Positions 17,315 through 27,112 of a stretch of DNA of 64,000 bases are shown one piece after another; positions within the stretch are counted from its first letter, which is position 1; the number at the start of each line of letters is the position of its first letter. Origin of the DNA: a virus; IMG/VR virus record IMGVR_UViG_3300010885_061525, positions 26,575 through 90,574 of that record; one strand, 5' to 3'. The notes under the pieces were generated by a model. That model made no database searches. It was given only the letters and a program-made list of their open reading frames with translations, and was not told where the DNA came from. The position numbers were made by a program, and so were the translations under genes.

Positions 17315-18111
17315 AAAAAGAAGAACTTATTGCCTTTATAACCCAAAATGGCGGTCATACAGAAATCGATATCTCAAAACTAAAGTTAAGTGAACTAAAG
17401 GAGATCAAGAATCAAATCGAAATAAATAAAGAGCCTCAAAGCAATCACCCAGTGTCTGAATTTGACGAAGGATGGTCTGACTTTGTAATGAGCAACTTTT
17501 CAGAAAAAGAGCTAAGAGATAGCATGCCTACCTGCGATGGTCTTAGAAGAGTGTTTAAAAAATTAATTGGGGATATAACTCAGTGTTCAATGGATGTAAT
17601 TAAAGCTCCAACCACTACAGATCAAACCGCTACAGTATCATGTCACATATCATATGTTAAACATGGCTCTTCTAAGAGTAGAAGTATCAGCGATGCTTTT
17701 GATGTTAATCAAGACAATACACCGTGGCCTTATTGTAAATCAAGTGTTGGAACAGCAGCGACAAAGGCTGAGGCTAGAGCTTTGCGAAAAGCCCTTGGTC
17801 TAGTTAAAGTTTACTCAGCTGAAGAGGTGCAAGAGGGTCTTAATTCTGATGAAATGCAGAACTCGTCTCCTGACGCTAATCGACCAATCTCAGACAGTGC
17901 CAAGATTGCTATCAACACTATGTGCAATCGTTTGTCTGTCAAGCCTTCCAAATTATTCAAATTTATGGGGGTAGAAAAAGATGACGTTTCACATTTGAGC
18001 TACGCAGAATCACATTCGGTTTTAGCTAAATTAAACGCCTTCACAAGAGGAGAGATGAATGGCGGAGAGTCAGTTCCTGATGGAATCAAATCATCGGAGA
18101 TAATATTCTAA
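17311..18111 (+). CDS. Possible ssDNA-annealing (ERF/Rad52-like) recombination protein
   Basis: A 266-residue protein. The central block has TVSCHISYVKHG and KSSVGTAATKAEARALRKAL (about 148-167). That last pattern, Thr/Ala-rich followed by xAEARALRKAL, is typical of phage single-strand annealing and related proteins (ERF/Rad52-like) to my knowledge. An N-terminal SAP-like helix pair (LKLSELKEIKNQIEI) and a C-terminal helical domain flank it. It is coupled (TAATG) to a probable ssDNA-binding protein. The assignment rests on pattern memory and context, so it is tentative. Confidence 0.5.
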   Translation: MKKEELIAFITQNGGHTEIDISKLKLSELKEIKNQIEINKEPQSNHPVSEFDEGWSDFVMSNFSEKELRDSMPTCDGLRRVFKKLIGDITQCSMDVIKAPTTTDQTATVSCHISYVKHGSSKSRSISDAFDVNQDNTPWPYCKSSVGTAATKAEARALRKALGLVKVYSAEEVQEGLNSDEMQNSSPDANRPISDSAKIAINTMCNRLSVKPSKLFKFMGVEKDDVSHLSYAESHSVLAKLNAFTRGEMNGGESVPDGIKSSEIIF

Positions 18112-18605
18112 TGCAAGACAAAAAATACAATCCTGCTTATAAGATATATAAGCCAAATCCAAAAGATACGAGCAAGGGTTCTGCTACATCTTGGGAATAC
18201 AATCCCTCCACAAAGAATTTCTTCTTAACGATTGCTAAACAGAGTGAAGCAAAAGACGATTCTGGAAATGCCACATTTAAATGGAAGGATGATTCTGAGA
18301 CTGTAAAACTTGATCTCGAAGAGTTGTCTGAGATAATGTTGGTTATTAGTAATAATAAATCACATCTTGGTTCTTCTGACGGTCAGACTCAAAAAGGAAA
18401 GGGTCTGTTTCATCAGACTAAGGACGGCAATACTATAGTTAAACTCTATCAAATAGATGGTGATAATGGTATTACATTTGGACTAGAAATAAGTTCTAAG
18501 AAATCAGATAAACTTTTTTGGTCAGGGCAAAGAATAACCCCAGCCGAAGCTGGGGTCATCTCGCAAATATGCTCTTTTTGCATCAAAGATATAATTTTTT
18601 ACTGA
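18111..18605 (+). CDS. Possible Whirly/PC4-like ssDNA-binding protein
   Basis: A 164-residue protein beginning YNPAYKIYKPNPKDTSKGSA. Beta strands TKNFFLTIAKQ, FKWKDDSETVKLDLEEL, then GLFHQTKDGNTIVKLYQI and GITFGLEIS, resemble the strand-rich ssDNA-binding fold of Whirly/PC4-type proteins that phages place beside recombination genes. It directly follows the annealing-protein candidate. Its stop meets the converging gene 18599-18994 with a seven-base overlap. Confidence 0.45.
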   Translation: MQDKKYNPAYKIYKPNPKDTSKGSATSWEYNPSTKNFFLTIAKQSEAKDDSGNATFKWKDDSETVKLDLEELSEIMLVISNNKSHLGSSDGQTQKGKGLFHQTKDGNTIVKLYQIDGDNGITFGLEISSKKSDKLFWSGQRITPAEAGVISQICSFCIKDIIFY

Positions 18606-18994
18606 TCCATATAACCGGCGTCGTTTTCCATGGTAGTATCAAGATTGGACGAGTCTAAGCTCATCGGATCAACTCCTTCGACCCCCTCAACCTCTCCGGG
18701 TTCTTCCACCTCTGAATTTTCACTCTTCATATAATCTGTAGCCGACGATATATAATCAGCGGCCAGTGTTATTTTTGACTGTATCCATTCAGGAAGATCA
18801 GCTTCCTCCATGATCATGTCATGAAGTTCTTGGGCATTTCTAATAATAGATCTGAGATCTGATTTAGCCATACCCCCTTCTCCTCCAAGTTCGTCATTGT
18901 TTGACGAAGTATCTGGAGCTAACACTGGCGCCATTAGCTCAGTAGAGTCCATCGCCGCACGTAACTTATTTAGTAATTTTATTTTATTTTTCAT
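18599..18994 (-). CDS. Conserved phage protein with shared leader
   Basis: A 131-residue acidic protein. The leader is MKNKIKLLNKLRAAMDSTE. The middle, SDLRSIIRNAQELHDMIMEE then LPEWIQSKITLAADYISSAT, resembles a helical domain I remember from large tailed phages (notably T4-like cyanophages), usually unassigned. An acidic tail follows. It is separated by one base from the Cys-rich gene upstream. I infer a virion or internal head protein from the leader only. Confidence 0.75.
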   Translation of the reverse strand: MKNKIKLLNKLRAAMDSTELMAPVLAPDTSSNNDELGGEGGMAKSDLRSIIRNAQELHDMIMEEADLPEWIQSKITLAADYISSATDYMKSENSEVEEPGEVEGVEGVDPMSLDSSNLDTTMENDAGYMDQ

Positions 18995-18995
18995 A

Positions 18996-19751
18996 TTAGA
19001 ATCCGCAGAATAAACTATTTGACATTTGTCTGATTGGTGACGTAATGGTAGGATGCGCAGTTTTACAAGCTCTTACAGAAGCGCTGTATTGAGAGCATAA
19101 ATTCTTCAATTTAGTGTCAACGTCTGAGCAATTCATACTAGGTTGTTGAGAACAGAATTGTGTTACTATTCTTTCTAAGCCTCTCAATAATTCTCTTTCT
19201 ACATTGCAATAACATGAATATGCATTTATACTTTCTGCGCTACCAGGCTCAGTAGGAGTGGTATTTGCCATAGCGCATAAACTATCGACTGCCGAGCATC
19301 TATTTCTAAGCCAATTATTTACGATTGCTTGCAATTTCTTTCTGCAACGATCTAATGGATCAGAAGCGGGCATAGGGCTTGATCCCACATTCATTGCGTT
19401 CAAACATCTTGCCCATGGAATCTTATTAATAGTGCAACCATTTGTAGGTTCTACTGAAGTGGGTCTTTGGCCCCCACATCTGCTAGTTTCGCACGGTCCC
19501 TCACCAACCTGGGCTGTACGATTCGGAAAGTGTACAGAATCCATTTTCTGATTGCACATTTGTTGTAGTTCATTTCCCGAAATAATGGAGTCCGCAGTAC
19601 TTAGATTGGTACAACTTACGTAAGAACCATCGCGCTCTCTTATGCAGCAGTGTGATACGACGCTATAAACGTAAGGCCCTTCTATCGCTGGTTGCACGAA
19701 GGCCGCAGAAGCTCTCATCAATTTATCAAGTATTACATTTAATTTATTCAT
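18996..19751 (-). CDS. Cys-rich protein with shared leader
   Basis: A 251-residue protein. The start at ATG 19751 is fixed by the four-base ATGA overlap with the upstream gene and gives the leader MNKLNVILDKLMRASAAF. The rest has about twenty cysteines, including SHCC, SCYCNVERELLRGLERIV (a CxC motif like that of the 6-7.6 kb family and 56257-57090), and a terminal LFCGF. There is no signal peptide or known domain. Such a cysteine content in a cytoplasmic protein is odd and fits export by ejection with the DNA. Confidence 0.75.
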   Translation of the reverse strand: MNKLNVILDKLMRASAAFVQPAIEGPYVYSVVSHCCIRERDGSYVSCTNLSTADSIISGNELQQMCNQKMDSVHFPNRTAQVGEGPCETSRCGGQRPTSVEPTNGCTINKIPWARCLNAMNVGSSPMPASDPLDRCRKKLQAIVNNWLRNRCSAVDSLCAMANTTPTEPGSAESINAYSCYCNVERELLRGLERIVTQFCSQQPSMNCSDVDTKLKNLCSQYSASVRACKTAHPTITSPIRQMSNSLFCGF

Positions 19752-19966
19752 TTGATACCTAAAAAGTGAGTTACAAAGGTAATACCTACCGAAGCGAGAC
19801 ACGCGACCATTGCCGATCCAAAATACATTTTAGTCTTTAATATAGCTATTTCTTGCTTTATATGACTTAAATCTTCTTCAATCCGACTAAGTCTTAGATT
19901 AGACCTTGTCAGCTCTGAAAGTATTAGTTTTTTGTATTCGCCCCAGCCATTATTATCTTCTTCCAT
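19748..19966 (-). CDS. XhlA-like small membrane protein
   Basis: A 72-residue protein. The N-terminal part (GWGEYKKLILSELTR, then LSRIEEDLSHIKQEIAILKT) is a coiled coil, and residues 50-69 (FGSAMVACLASVGITFVTHF) form one membrane helix. Coiled coil plus a C-terminal TM is the layout of XhlA/hemolysin-type lysis partners in phages. It may assist the holin encoded at 5267-5698, though the two are far apart. Confidence 0.6.
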   Translation of the reverse strand: MEEDNNGWGEYKKLILSELTRSNLRLSRIEEDLSHIKQEIAILKTKMYFGSAMVACLASVGITFVTHFLGIK

Positions 19967-19975
19967 TCAATACCT

Positions 19976-20674
19976 CTATAGATACTCTATTATACACGAA
20001 AATGGCATTAATGGAGTAGAATTTATATCTCTCGGCTTTATGGCTAAAGCTAAATACCAATCGTGTGTATTGGACGGAATTCCTGTACTGCCAACCTTGG
20101 AATAAAGTCCGCTAGGACCAGGATTTGCGGTTAGGCTTATTGAAGTATTAGCCAAATATAATAATGAAGACCAAGATGTTGATCCTGATCCAATCACTCC
20201 CGTGGAGTTAGATGGATGACTTATTTCAGCCACATATATATCGACAGAATCAGATCTGTTGTTTAAGGGTTTGGCGAGGACATCAACTCCACCTGAATAG
20301 TATAATACGTCTAATCCCGATGCTGTCACATAGGCGGATGTTACATTATAAGAGGTTGCTCCTGTAGCGTTTCCAAAATTTATATTTATGGTTGAAGATG
20401 AATTTGGAATACGAACAAGAGAAATTTGCGTCTCCTCTGATTCATCAAATGATATTGATCCTGAAGTTGAACCAAAGGGCTTGATGTTATTAGCTGAAAT
20501 GTGTCTTTTATACGAATTAGAATTCAATATATTAGTACGATCTTGGTACTCACCAACTTTTATTTTAAAATTGGCTCCAGTTCCAGCGAATCCAAATACG
20601 TCAGTTCCTAAATTCTCATGCAGTATACCGCTAGCAGCATTGAATAGAGGGATTCTGAATTTTATCGCAGGCAT
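19976..20674 (-). CDS. Virion structural protein (tail/fibre paralogue A)
   Basis: A 232-residue beta-rich protein. KVGEYQDRTNILNSNS, IGSGSTSWSSLLYL and SNTHDWYLALAIKP with the end CIIEYL match the paralogue at 20674-21318 block by block, so one is a duplicate of the other. Ser/Thr/Gly-rich beta repeats without catalytic motifs, in the tail gene series, point to a tail-tip or fibre-associated protein. It overlaps the paralogue by one base. Confidence 0.75.
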   Translation of the reverse strand: MPAIKFRIPLFNAASGILHENLGTDVFGFAGTGANFKIKVGEYQDRTNILNSNSYKRHISANNIKPFGSTSGSISFDESEETQISLVRIPNSSSTININFGNATGATSYNVTSAYVTASGLDVLYYSGGVDVLAKPLNNRSDSVDIYVAEISHPSNSTGVIGSGSTSWSSLLYLANTSISLTANPGPSGLYSKVGSTGIPSNTHDWYLALAIKPRDINSTPLMPFSCIIEYL

Positions 20675-21318
20675 TACAGGTACTCAATAGAAAAGTAAAG
20701 TCCAAACGCAGTATGTGAGCCAATCCCTGTAGGAGAGGCAGATAAACAAACGTACCAATCGTGAGTTGTTGAATAAGTATTCGATCCACTGGGTCTCAAT
20801 CCGCTTAAACCCGGACTGTCCGTTAGAGAAAGATACGGCGAGCTTCCGCTGCACGAAACCCATGAAGTAGAACCAGATCCAAGCACCGCTTGACTCGTCT
20901 CTGGATGCACTACTTCACATGCTTGACAAATTACCCCAACTGGACCGGTGTTAATATCTGATCTGTTGTATACTTGTATTTTTCCGTTTTGAGTTCTAAC
21001 AGAAGAGTCATTAGTAAATCTAACATTTAAAGTAGACTTGTAATTTGGAATGTTCTTAATACCAATAGTGGCATCCGCAGTTCCTCCTCTTGATATTAAA
21101 GCGCCTGTTGCGCTGACATATTTAACATTGTCTATTTCCGCGCTTACCGCAGTTCCGTTTGCGTTGGAAATGAAAGTTCTATCCTGATACTCGTTTATTC
21201 TAACGCTAGAATAAGCTCCGCTATTACCAAAAAATCCTAGTCCAGAGCCGCTCATATTCTGAACGCCAGAATTTATCGCCCCAACACCCTCATTCGCGAA
21301 AAAAGTTACAGTTGCCAT
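20674..21318 (-). CDS. Virion structural protein (tail/fibre paralogue B)
   Basis: A 214-residue protein paired with 19976-20674. Shared blocks are RINEYQDRTFISNANG, LGSGSTSWVSC, STTHDWYVCLSASP and the C-terminal FSIEYL. I recall the HDWY...EYL ending from structural proteins of several tailed phages. A GTGTAT element (21327-21332) lies nine bases before the ATG, so the pair may have its own promoter. Confidence 0.75.
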   Translation of the reverse strand: MATVTFFANEGVGAINSGVQNMSGSGLGFFGNSGAYSSVRINEYQDRTFISNANGTAVSAEIDNVKYVSATGALISRGGTADATIGIKNIPNYKSTLNVRFTNDSSVRTQNGKIQVYNRSDINTGPVGVICQACEVVHPETSQAVLGSGSTSWVSCSGSSPYLSLTDSPGLSGLRPSGSNTYSTTHDWYVCLSASPTGIGSHTAFGLYFSIEYL

Positions 21319-21326
21319 AGTATTAT

Positions 21327-21332
21327 ATACAC
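21327..21332 (-). promoter_or_regulatory. GTGTAT promoter-like element
   Basis: GTGTATATAAT on the minus strand, eight bases before the ATG at 21318. It partly overlaps AAGGTG, which could act as the ribosome-binding site. Confidence 0.4.
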
Positions 21333-21335
21333 CTT

Positions 21336-22646
21336 TTAATTAGTTCTCTTTACTGTAGTATTCTCTCCAGCTCCAGAATCATAAGTCAGATTTCTGAACG
21401 GCCAAATTCCAGTAGAACACGATCCGTCGTGAGCGTTTGGGCAACTGAAGTAATATACAGGACCATAATTTGTTACACTATTATTATCCATTCCTGTAAG
21501 TCTAGTACCCTCTACTATCGTGTTATGAGAAATAGCCTTAATTGAGAATCCTGACGGATAAGCACTTTTTGATCCGCCAGGAATAACGACTCCAGTCCAA
21601 TTCAAGTTTGGAGTAGAATTATTTAATGCTACATCCTTTAAAACGGTTATAACTCCTGGAGATACCATTCCTCTTTGACCTACAGGATTTCCAAATTCAA
21701 TTAAATTTATCGCTTGAGTATAGACTGCCGGTACATATGCTTTAAATCCACCCCAAGGACTGGCCCCAAATCCCTCATTATATGTTTTTTCAAAATAAAC
21801 TACTTCAGCCTTATAGAGATATCTGTTGCAAAACCCAAGTCCAGCGGCTGTCCATTGGTCATCATCTGCTGCAAGAGGGGCTGGGTATCCTTCATTACTG
21901 TTCCATTCAATTCGTAAAAATACATTTTGCGTTGTATTATGATTAAATATATATATAGGCTTAAGAGTGAAGTCTGGATCCGAAGCTTGGTTCGGCGCCA
22001 AATAAGACTTTAATTCAATTATAGTTCCGCTAGCCACTTCTTGAAAAACGGCATCTTTTTCATTTAAAGTAAGCTCTGATAAATTAATAGCCTTTCCCTG
22101 AGCAGGTGCAGTAATAGTTCTATTAATTGGATCTTTAGCGGTTCCGCCTATGACATCCTTCGTTATTTCAACTTCTTCCCAGCCATATATATTATAAACA
22201 TTTTTATTGGCTCCAGCTTTTTCCACGTATGTTATCTTGCCTAAAAATACAGGGTCCGCTTGCCAAACTCCGTGTCTTTGGTTATACCTTACGTCTAAAG
22301 CTCCTGCCACATATTTTTCTGCTGGAACTTCAGCTCCGTATGGAGCAGGAGTCCCTCTTGTATCTATCGATGAGCCAGAGTTATTAGCAAACCCATATTG
22401 CGCGCTATTATCTTTAGATCCATTGTTAAGATTTGTCAAGCTAGTAGCTTGGCTTGGCGCCGGTCTTCCAAATATATCATATCCCCATCCTGCTATAATT
22501 AAAGGACCTTTGTGCGCCATTCCTCTTGCGTTATCCGCATTATACTCACCAGGAAAGGCTCCCATGGACACTCCAGGGCTTCCAGCATTTCTATTTATTC
22601 GCGCTCTAAAAGGATTAAGAGTATTTGTTCCAGTTGGATTTATCAT
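21336..22646 (-). CDS. Virion structural protein (tail tip)
   Basis: A 436-residue protein. KGPLIIAGWGYDIFGRPAPS (about 51-70), LDVRYNQRHGVWQADP (about 117-132) and NGWEE-like segments recall phage tail-end proteins with the pattern GPLxxxGWGFD and WD..R..W. The C-terminus contains YFSCPNAHDGSCSTGIWPF. Its start overlaps the next gene's stop by four bases. The exact place in the tail is unknown; its position downstream of the hub gene suggests the distal tip. Confidence 0.75.
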   Translation of the reverse strand: MINPTGTNTLNPFRARINRNAGSPGVSMGAFPGEYNADNARGMAHKGPLIIAGWGYDIFGRPAPSQATSLTNLNNGSKDNSAQYGFANNSGSSIDTRGTPAPYGAEVPAEKYVAGALDVRYNQRHGVWQADPVFLGKITYVEKAGANKNVYNIYGWEEVEITKDVIGGTAKDPINRTITAPAQGKAINLSELTLNEKDAVFQEVASGTIIELKSYLAPNQASDPDFTLKPIYIFNHNTTQNVFLRIEWNSNEGYPAPLAADDDQWTAAGLGFCNRYLYKAEVVYFEKTYNEGFGASPWGGFKAYVPAVYTQAINLIEFGNPVGQRGMVSPGVITVLKDVALNNSTPNLNWTGVVIPGGSKSAYPSGFSIKAISHNTIVEGTRLTGMDNNSVTNYGPVYYFSCPNAHDGSCSTGIWPFRNLTYDSGAGENTTVKRTN

Positions 22647-23248
22647 GTTATAACTCCTCCCTCTATTGTAGGAACTCGATTCTTTGCGTTTGAAGCGGGA
22701 ATAGTAGTATATACAGTGAATAGTGAGCTTAACTTTGCATCTGCTGATTCTTTATAAGCGTTATTATCTAACTCGGCTCTAGTTTTCACAACGTTTGGAT
22801 TTTTAACCGTTGTTTCAGACGACTGTCCTACTGAATTAATATGTCCCGTTAAAGTAGAAACTCCTGGACTGTTTTGAGACTGAGGCATATAACCACCGTA
22901 ATTATTTTTCATGAATTGAGCTTCCATGTCTTCAAATATCTTACCGAAATTTATTACTCCACTGCGATTATTAGATGCTGAAAATGAATTATATGAAATA
23001 GCCTCTAACTCTGGTCTTTTTGTGAAGCCGATGGGGCCAAAAAACGTCTTAAATTTATAAGTTGTTTTCACTCCATCTGTTCCAAAACTAAGACTTATAT
23101 CGCTAATATTACCCATATTGTCTGTTCCAGATTTTATTTCATAACCAAGATCAAATTCAGGATAGCCTTCAACGGTTACTGTCGCATATGACGTTGTATG
23201 AGTTTCAGTGTTGGCTCTTTGGGCTATTATCTTTGCGGCGTCTGTCAT
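22643..23248 (-). CDS. Tail hub-associated structural protein
   Basis: A 201-residue protein. ISDISLSFGTDGVKTTYKFK then TFFGPIGFTKRPELEAIS resembles the C-terminal domain of large tail-hub proteins in other phages, where it is often fused to the upstream protein. Here it follows the 777-residue hub candidate with a 21-base gap, so the hub may be split in two genes. No enzymatic motif is visible. Confidence 0.65.
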   Translation of the reverse strand: MTDAAKIIAQRANTETHTTSYATVTVEGYPEFDLGYEIKSGTDNMGNISDISLSFGTDGVKTTYKFKTFFGPIGFTKRPELEAISYNSFSASNNRSGVINFGKIFEDMEAQFMKNNYGGYMPQSQNSPGVSTLTGHINSVGQSSETTVKNPNVVKTRAELDNNAYKESADAKLSSLFTVYTTIPASNAKNRVPTIEGGVIT

Positions 23249-23269
23249 TCTTTGATAAGAACCATAATT

Positions 23270-25603
23270 TCAAGGATTTAACCTAGCATCTTCTATAACG
23301 TTAACGGGTCTGTTGTTATTACTTCCGTCTACCCAAGGACCGTATTTAATAAAATTCCATTGTAATGGAATATAAAAACCGCTCAAATTACTGTTGAAGT
23401 CAGATAGTCGATATTCAGCCAAGTTTAAATATTCTTGAAGGCCAATTGCTGAGGACTGAAGATATAAAAGATGGCTTACTCCTATAACTTTTGCTGCTAA
23501 ATTCATTCGCTTTCTAATTCCAGTCGAATTCAAAAGCGTGTCGTTGTCAGAAACAACTGTAAAACCTGATATTATCCTAGAAATAAATTCAAGATAGCCC
23601 CCCGTTTTATCGAATTTAGTTATTGGAGAAGCTGCGGCCGCAAGACTCCAAGTAGTTATTACATTATTAGAATCTCTTACCACTGTTAATTTATAATAAG
23701 AGCCTATTCCACAGTTCAATGGATCGTTTAGTGTAACTACCGCAAATCTAGGGTCATACCTATAAGGCTCCACCGAAACTCCAGAATATAAAAGCGTTCC
23801 AGGTGTTAATATTCCCTCTGCCACGGTACTACTAGACCAAATGGAGTTGAAAGGACTAAATTGTTCATATCTTAAGTAATTATAATTTGGGGCTATGGTG
23901 GATATACTAAAATATGCAAAACACTTGAATAAACCATTTGGATTTCTAAATCCAGCTGAATCAGAATTTAATAACGAAATTGGGAATGTTATTGGTGTAG
24001 TATTAGTGTAATTAGCAATGTTAGGGGCCGCGTCAACTACTTCATATTCTATTGGTATTTTCTTTTGATTGTTGACATATGAAGGTCCTATCTCAGTACA
24101 TATAGCTGAATCAGGAAGTCTGCACATAAACTTTTTCCCATAATACTCTTGAGCAACTCTAAGAGTCGCTTGGTAACAAGCCTCCTTAATAGCTTCATTT
24201 AGAACGTCTGAATATTGACTGACAACAGAAACAAAAGGGTCTCCGTTTTCAATAGAAAAAGCGGGAGAAAGTATTCCTAACTGGCCAGGATTCATTGAAA
24301 AATTAGCTGTTGTCTGCTCCGTCTCTGCACCAAAACCATATCCTATATCATAATCATTATATATATTATATCGCACATTCTTTGGCGCTCCAGAACTTAT
24401 ATCTCTATATTCATACCATATTGCACTCACCCACGAATCTTTCGAATGCAAAGCTGCTCTTAAAACTGTTTCTGTAACAATATATCCCTTTCTACTTGCC
24501 GACAATTGATCTTTTACAGCAGTTGGAAAAGCTACTATACTGTTGCCGTTAACATCTACAGTGTTTGTAACAGAAGGAGCTATGGTCGTGTTTATAACCT
24601 TTAATGTTACCGTTGGAGGATTAGTCCACCCACCAATATTGGTAAAATCTAAACTTACGAATGGCATATCTATGGCTATACCATTACCTAGCTCAGAAAA
24701 AATATTAAATGTTCCACCCGGATGAGTGTTCCAAAGAGTTCTAACTCTATCTCCAACTACTATTGCGACCGAAGGCTCTTGTCTTAATTCTCTTCCGACC
24801 TCCCAAGAACTTACTCTATCAGCTCTATCACTTATAAAAGTTTCCAAATCATTCTCCGCATTAAATACGTACTGATTTTTTCTTTTTATGCCGAAAATTT
24901 GAATAGTATTATACCCCGGATTAACTGTTAAATTAATTTTTATATACCAATCCATGCCAGCGTCTTTTGCTGCTTGATTAATAGCCTCTTCTACTGATCC
25001 GACTTGCTGTTTTAATCTATATCCTCCAATTAAATTTTGAGAGAAAGAAGAATGTAACGCTATTTTAAAATTTTTGCTATAGAAACCAAAAGTTTTTTGA
25101 GACAAAGCGGTCATCAATGTAGCAAATCCAACACCCTGACTATGCCAATCTAATGTAACAGGATTATCAAAAATAGCAGGAGAACAAAATATATTCCAAG
25201 TAGTTGCGTTAAATGAAGTTGTATTTATATTTAAATTTACATCATTTATAATTGGAATTTGCGACAGTAAAAATCTAGGGTCTGACATCTCAAGGTATAT
25301 TAAATTTCCAGAAGTTGATTTTGTTCTTCTATAACCGGTAACAAAGCCTGTGAAATTTAGATTCTCGTCTGGCGTTGAAAACGTTGCTAAAGTTCCAGGA
25401 TTTCCACTTGCTAAGGGGGTGCCTCCTGATGTTGCCGCAAGTTCATTGGCTATTGAATGATCATCAGCAAGAAAATTATCTGAATTGTCAAAATCTTCTG
25501 CCAAAGTGATAGACATAGTCGATGGATTCGAGTTGAACCCCATCGTTGATGAAAAGCTGACAACACTACATCCTAAAAATTTAATAGTTGATATAGTTGT
25601 CAT
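23270..25603 (-). CDS. Tail hub / baseplate-like protein
   Basis: A 777-residue protein located two genes after the tape measure and fibre-like genes. FLGCSVVSFSSTMGFNSNPS, the N-terminal beta domain, YLEMSDPRFLLSQIPIINDV, and SVEEAINQAAKDAGMDWYIK suggest a hub with a domain similar to phage late-control-D or gp27-type rings. This is inferred from order, size and weak pattern similarity. It abuts the next gene upstream with no gap. Confidence 0.6.
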   Translation of the reverse strand: MTTISTIKFLGCSVVSFSSTMGFNSNPSTMSITLAEDFDNSDNFLADDHSIANELAATSGGTPLASGNPGTLATFSTPDENLNFTGFVTGYRRTKSTSGNLIYLEMSDPRFLLSQIPIINDVNLNINTTSFNATTWNIFCSPAIFDNPVTLDWHSQGVGFATLMTALSQKTFGFYSKNFKIALHSSFSQNLIGGYRLKQQVGSVEEAINQAAKDAGMDWYIKINLTVNPGYNTIQIFGIKRKNQYVFNAENDLETFISDRADRVSSWEVGRELRQEPSVAIVVGDRVRTLWNTHPGGTFNIFSELGNGIAIDMPFVSLDFTNIGGWTNPPTVTLKVINTTIAPSVTNTVDVNGNSIVAFPTAVKDQLSASRKGYIVTETVLRAALHSKDSWVSAIWYEYRDISSGAPKNVRYNIYNDYDIGYGFGAETEQTTANFSMNPGQLGILSPAFSIENGDPFVSVVSQYSDVLNEAIKEACYQATLRVAQEYYGKKFMCRLPDSAICTEIGPSYVNNQKKIPIEYEVVDAAPNIANYTNTTPITFPISLLNSDSAGFRNPNGLFKCFAYFSISTIAPNYNYLRYEQFSPFNSIWSSSTVAEGILTPGTLLYSGVSVEPYRYDPRFAVVTLNDPLNCGIGSYYKLTVVRDSNNVITTWSLAAAASPITKFDKTGGYLEFISRIISGFTVVSDNDTLLNSTGIRKRMNLAAKVIGVSHLLYLQSSAIGLQEYLNLAEYRLSDFNSNLSGFYIPLQWNFIKYGPWVDGSNNNRPVNVIEDARLNP

Positions 25604-27112
25604 TTATTTCTCCACGTATCCAATATTCATAGAATATTTTCCGGCAATTATATCCAAATTATGTGAGAAAGATGTTTGCCAATAATCTGAGTTTGCCGTA
25701 CCGGTAGGAGTCGCTCCTAATTTTCCTAGGAAAACGAAGCCGGAGGTCTTATAACCATTCATCAAATCAAATGTGGTTCCAGAAGATGATAAAATAAAAT
25801 TAGCGGTAACAGATCTCTTTTTAGTCTGCCTTGTTACTATATCTTGAATTATTGGACCTTCTGCTCTGCCAGGTATGGCAATCTCCGCAATAACTCTTTC
25901 ATCTATATTTTTAGACACGCTTAATTCTACGTCGTAAAAACAAGCGGGTAATTCGGCTATCTTTTTATAAAACTCATACTCATAACCTATGGTTCCAGCA
26001 AAATCATTGTGACTTACTACTGAATTCAAAGGTCCTAAAATTGACGGACTAGAAACTCCAAAAGCTGTGGCTATTCTACCCTTTAATATTGCAGTCGTTA
26101 TAGTTGTAAAATAAGAAGTGGCGGCGTCATATGCGTCGTTTTTTGTATTTGAATTGCTTCCTTTGATTGATCCGCTTAATTTATAGCTAGTCTTATTTCC
26201 AATGATCGAATCGCTTTTTGATAAAGTATATTCATCTAACGAATACCTTCCTACACTCTTAACGGGTCCGTAAGTCCATGTTACGGTAACTCCATAATCG
26301 CCATTCAATCGGTCCATCTCTTCGGCAAGAACCGCTCCTACATATTCGTAGTCACCTGGAAGATCAACAATCGGAACTCCCGATATAGCTAATGTGGGAG
26401 CAGATCTAGGATCTGCAGGAAATTGTGCCTTAACCCACTCTCTTGCAAACTGCCACCCGCTTGTTGCGTTTATACCTCCTTGGATCTCATTATCAAATGA
26501 CTTATAACCTTGAGCTTTGACCGATCTCGTTACCGATACTGTTTCATCTCTATCCGGCGATCTAGATATACTCATAGAGTCGTTAGCTGATCTTAAGTTG
26601 TAATCTTGAAAAGAGCCAGAGGCTGGATTTATACTTTTGCCATTAAGTCTCACATCATTAGCGGTGAAATTAATAGTATAATTTGAAATAGTAGTAACGG
26701 TAGAAGGTTCGAACTCTATATTTCCAGCTAAATAATTAAATTCTATTCTGGTGCTTGTTTGCTGATTAATGTCTCCTCTCGTGTTAATTATCTCTACTTT
26801 TTTATTAGAACTATAGCCCGATCCTTCTAGTAAGACCAATTCCTTTATTGCTGCCTGTTTGTTTAGAAGTGATTCAAACCACTTCCTATCTGTATCTACG
26901 CTGGGTTCGAATAAATCTAAATCCTGATCAGTACTATTAGACATTGCGCCAGCGCTCGTCGGATACCCTCTATCCGCGACCAATGATCCTGTAAGAGTGA
27001 TGTTATATGTACATGACAAAATCACTCCACCTGCAGTTCTATTTATATCGTGAGATATTGCATAAAGGGGGGCTGGTACTATTCTTTTTCCGTCGATCCA
27101 TACGTTAGCCAT
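25604..27112 (-). CDS. Distal tail structural protein
   Basis: A 502-residue beta-rich protein. It opens ANVWIDGKRIVPAPLYAISH and includes SISRSPDRDETVSVTRSVKA and LSVSKNIDERVIAEIAIPGR. The length and position directly before the hub gene suit a distal tail protein or hub adaptor. It overlaps the upstream fibre-like gene by eight bases. I do not recognise a specific family. Confidence 0.65.
   Translation of the reverse strand: MANVWIDGKRIVPAPLYAISHDINRTAGGVILSCTYNITLTGSLVADRGYPTSAGAMSNSTDQDLDLFEPSVDTDRKWFESLLNKQAAIKELVLLEGSGYSSNKKVEIINTRGDINQQTSTRIEFNYLAGNIEFEPSTVTTISNYTINFTANDVRLNGKSINPASGSFQDYNLRSANDSMSISRSPDRDETVSVTRSVKAQGYKSFDNEIQGGINATSGWQFAREWVKAQFPADPRSAPTLAISGVPIVDLPGDYEYVGAVLAEEMDRLNGDYGVTVTWTYGPVKSVGRYSLDEYTLSKSDSIIGNKTSYKLSGSIKGSNSNTKNDAYDAATSYFTTITTAILKGRIATAFGVSSPSILGPLNSVVSHNDFAGTIGYEYEFYKKIAELPACFYDVELSVSKNIDERVIAEIAIPGRAEGPIIQDIVTRQTKKRSVTANFILSSSGTTFDLMNGYKTSGFVFLGKLGATPTGTANSDYWQTSFSHNLDIIAGKYSMNIGYVEK

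Noticed and set aside
18537-18556. Eight-bp hairpin ACCCCAGC with GCTGGGGT near the end of the ssDNA-binding candidate
   Set aside because: It lies in the coding sequence and has no T-run after it; it may reduce read-through toward the converging genes, but I cannot support calling it a terminator.
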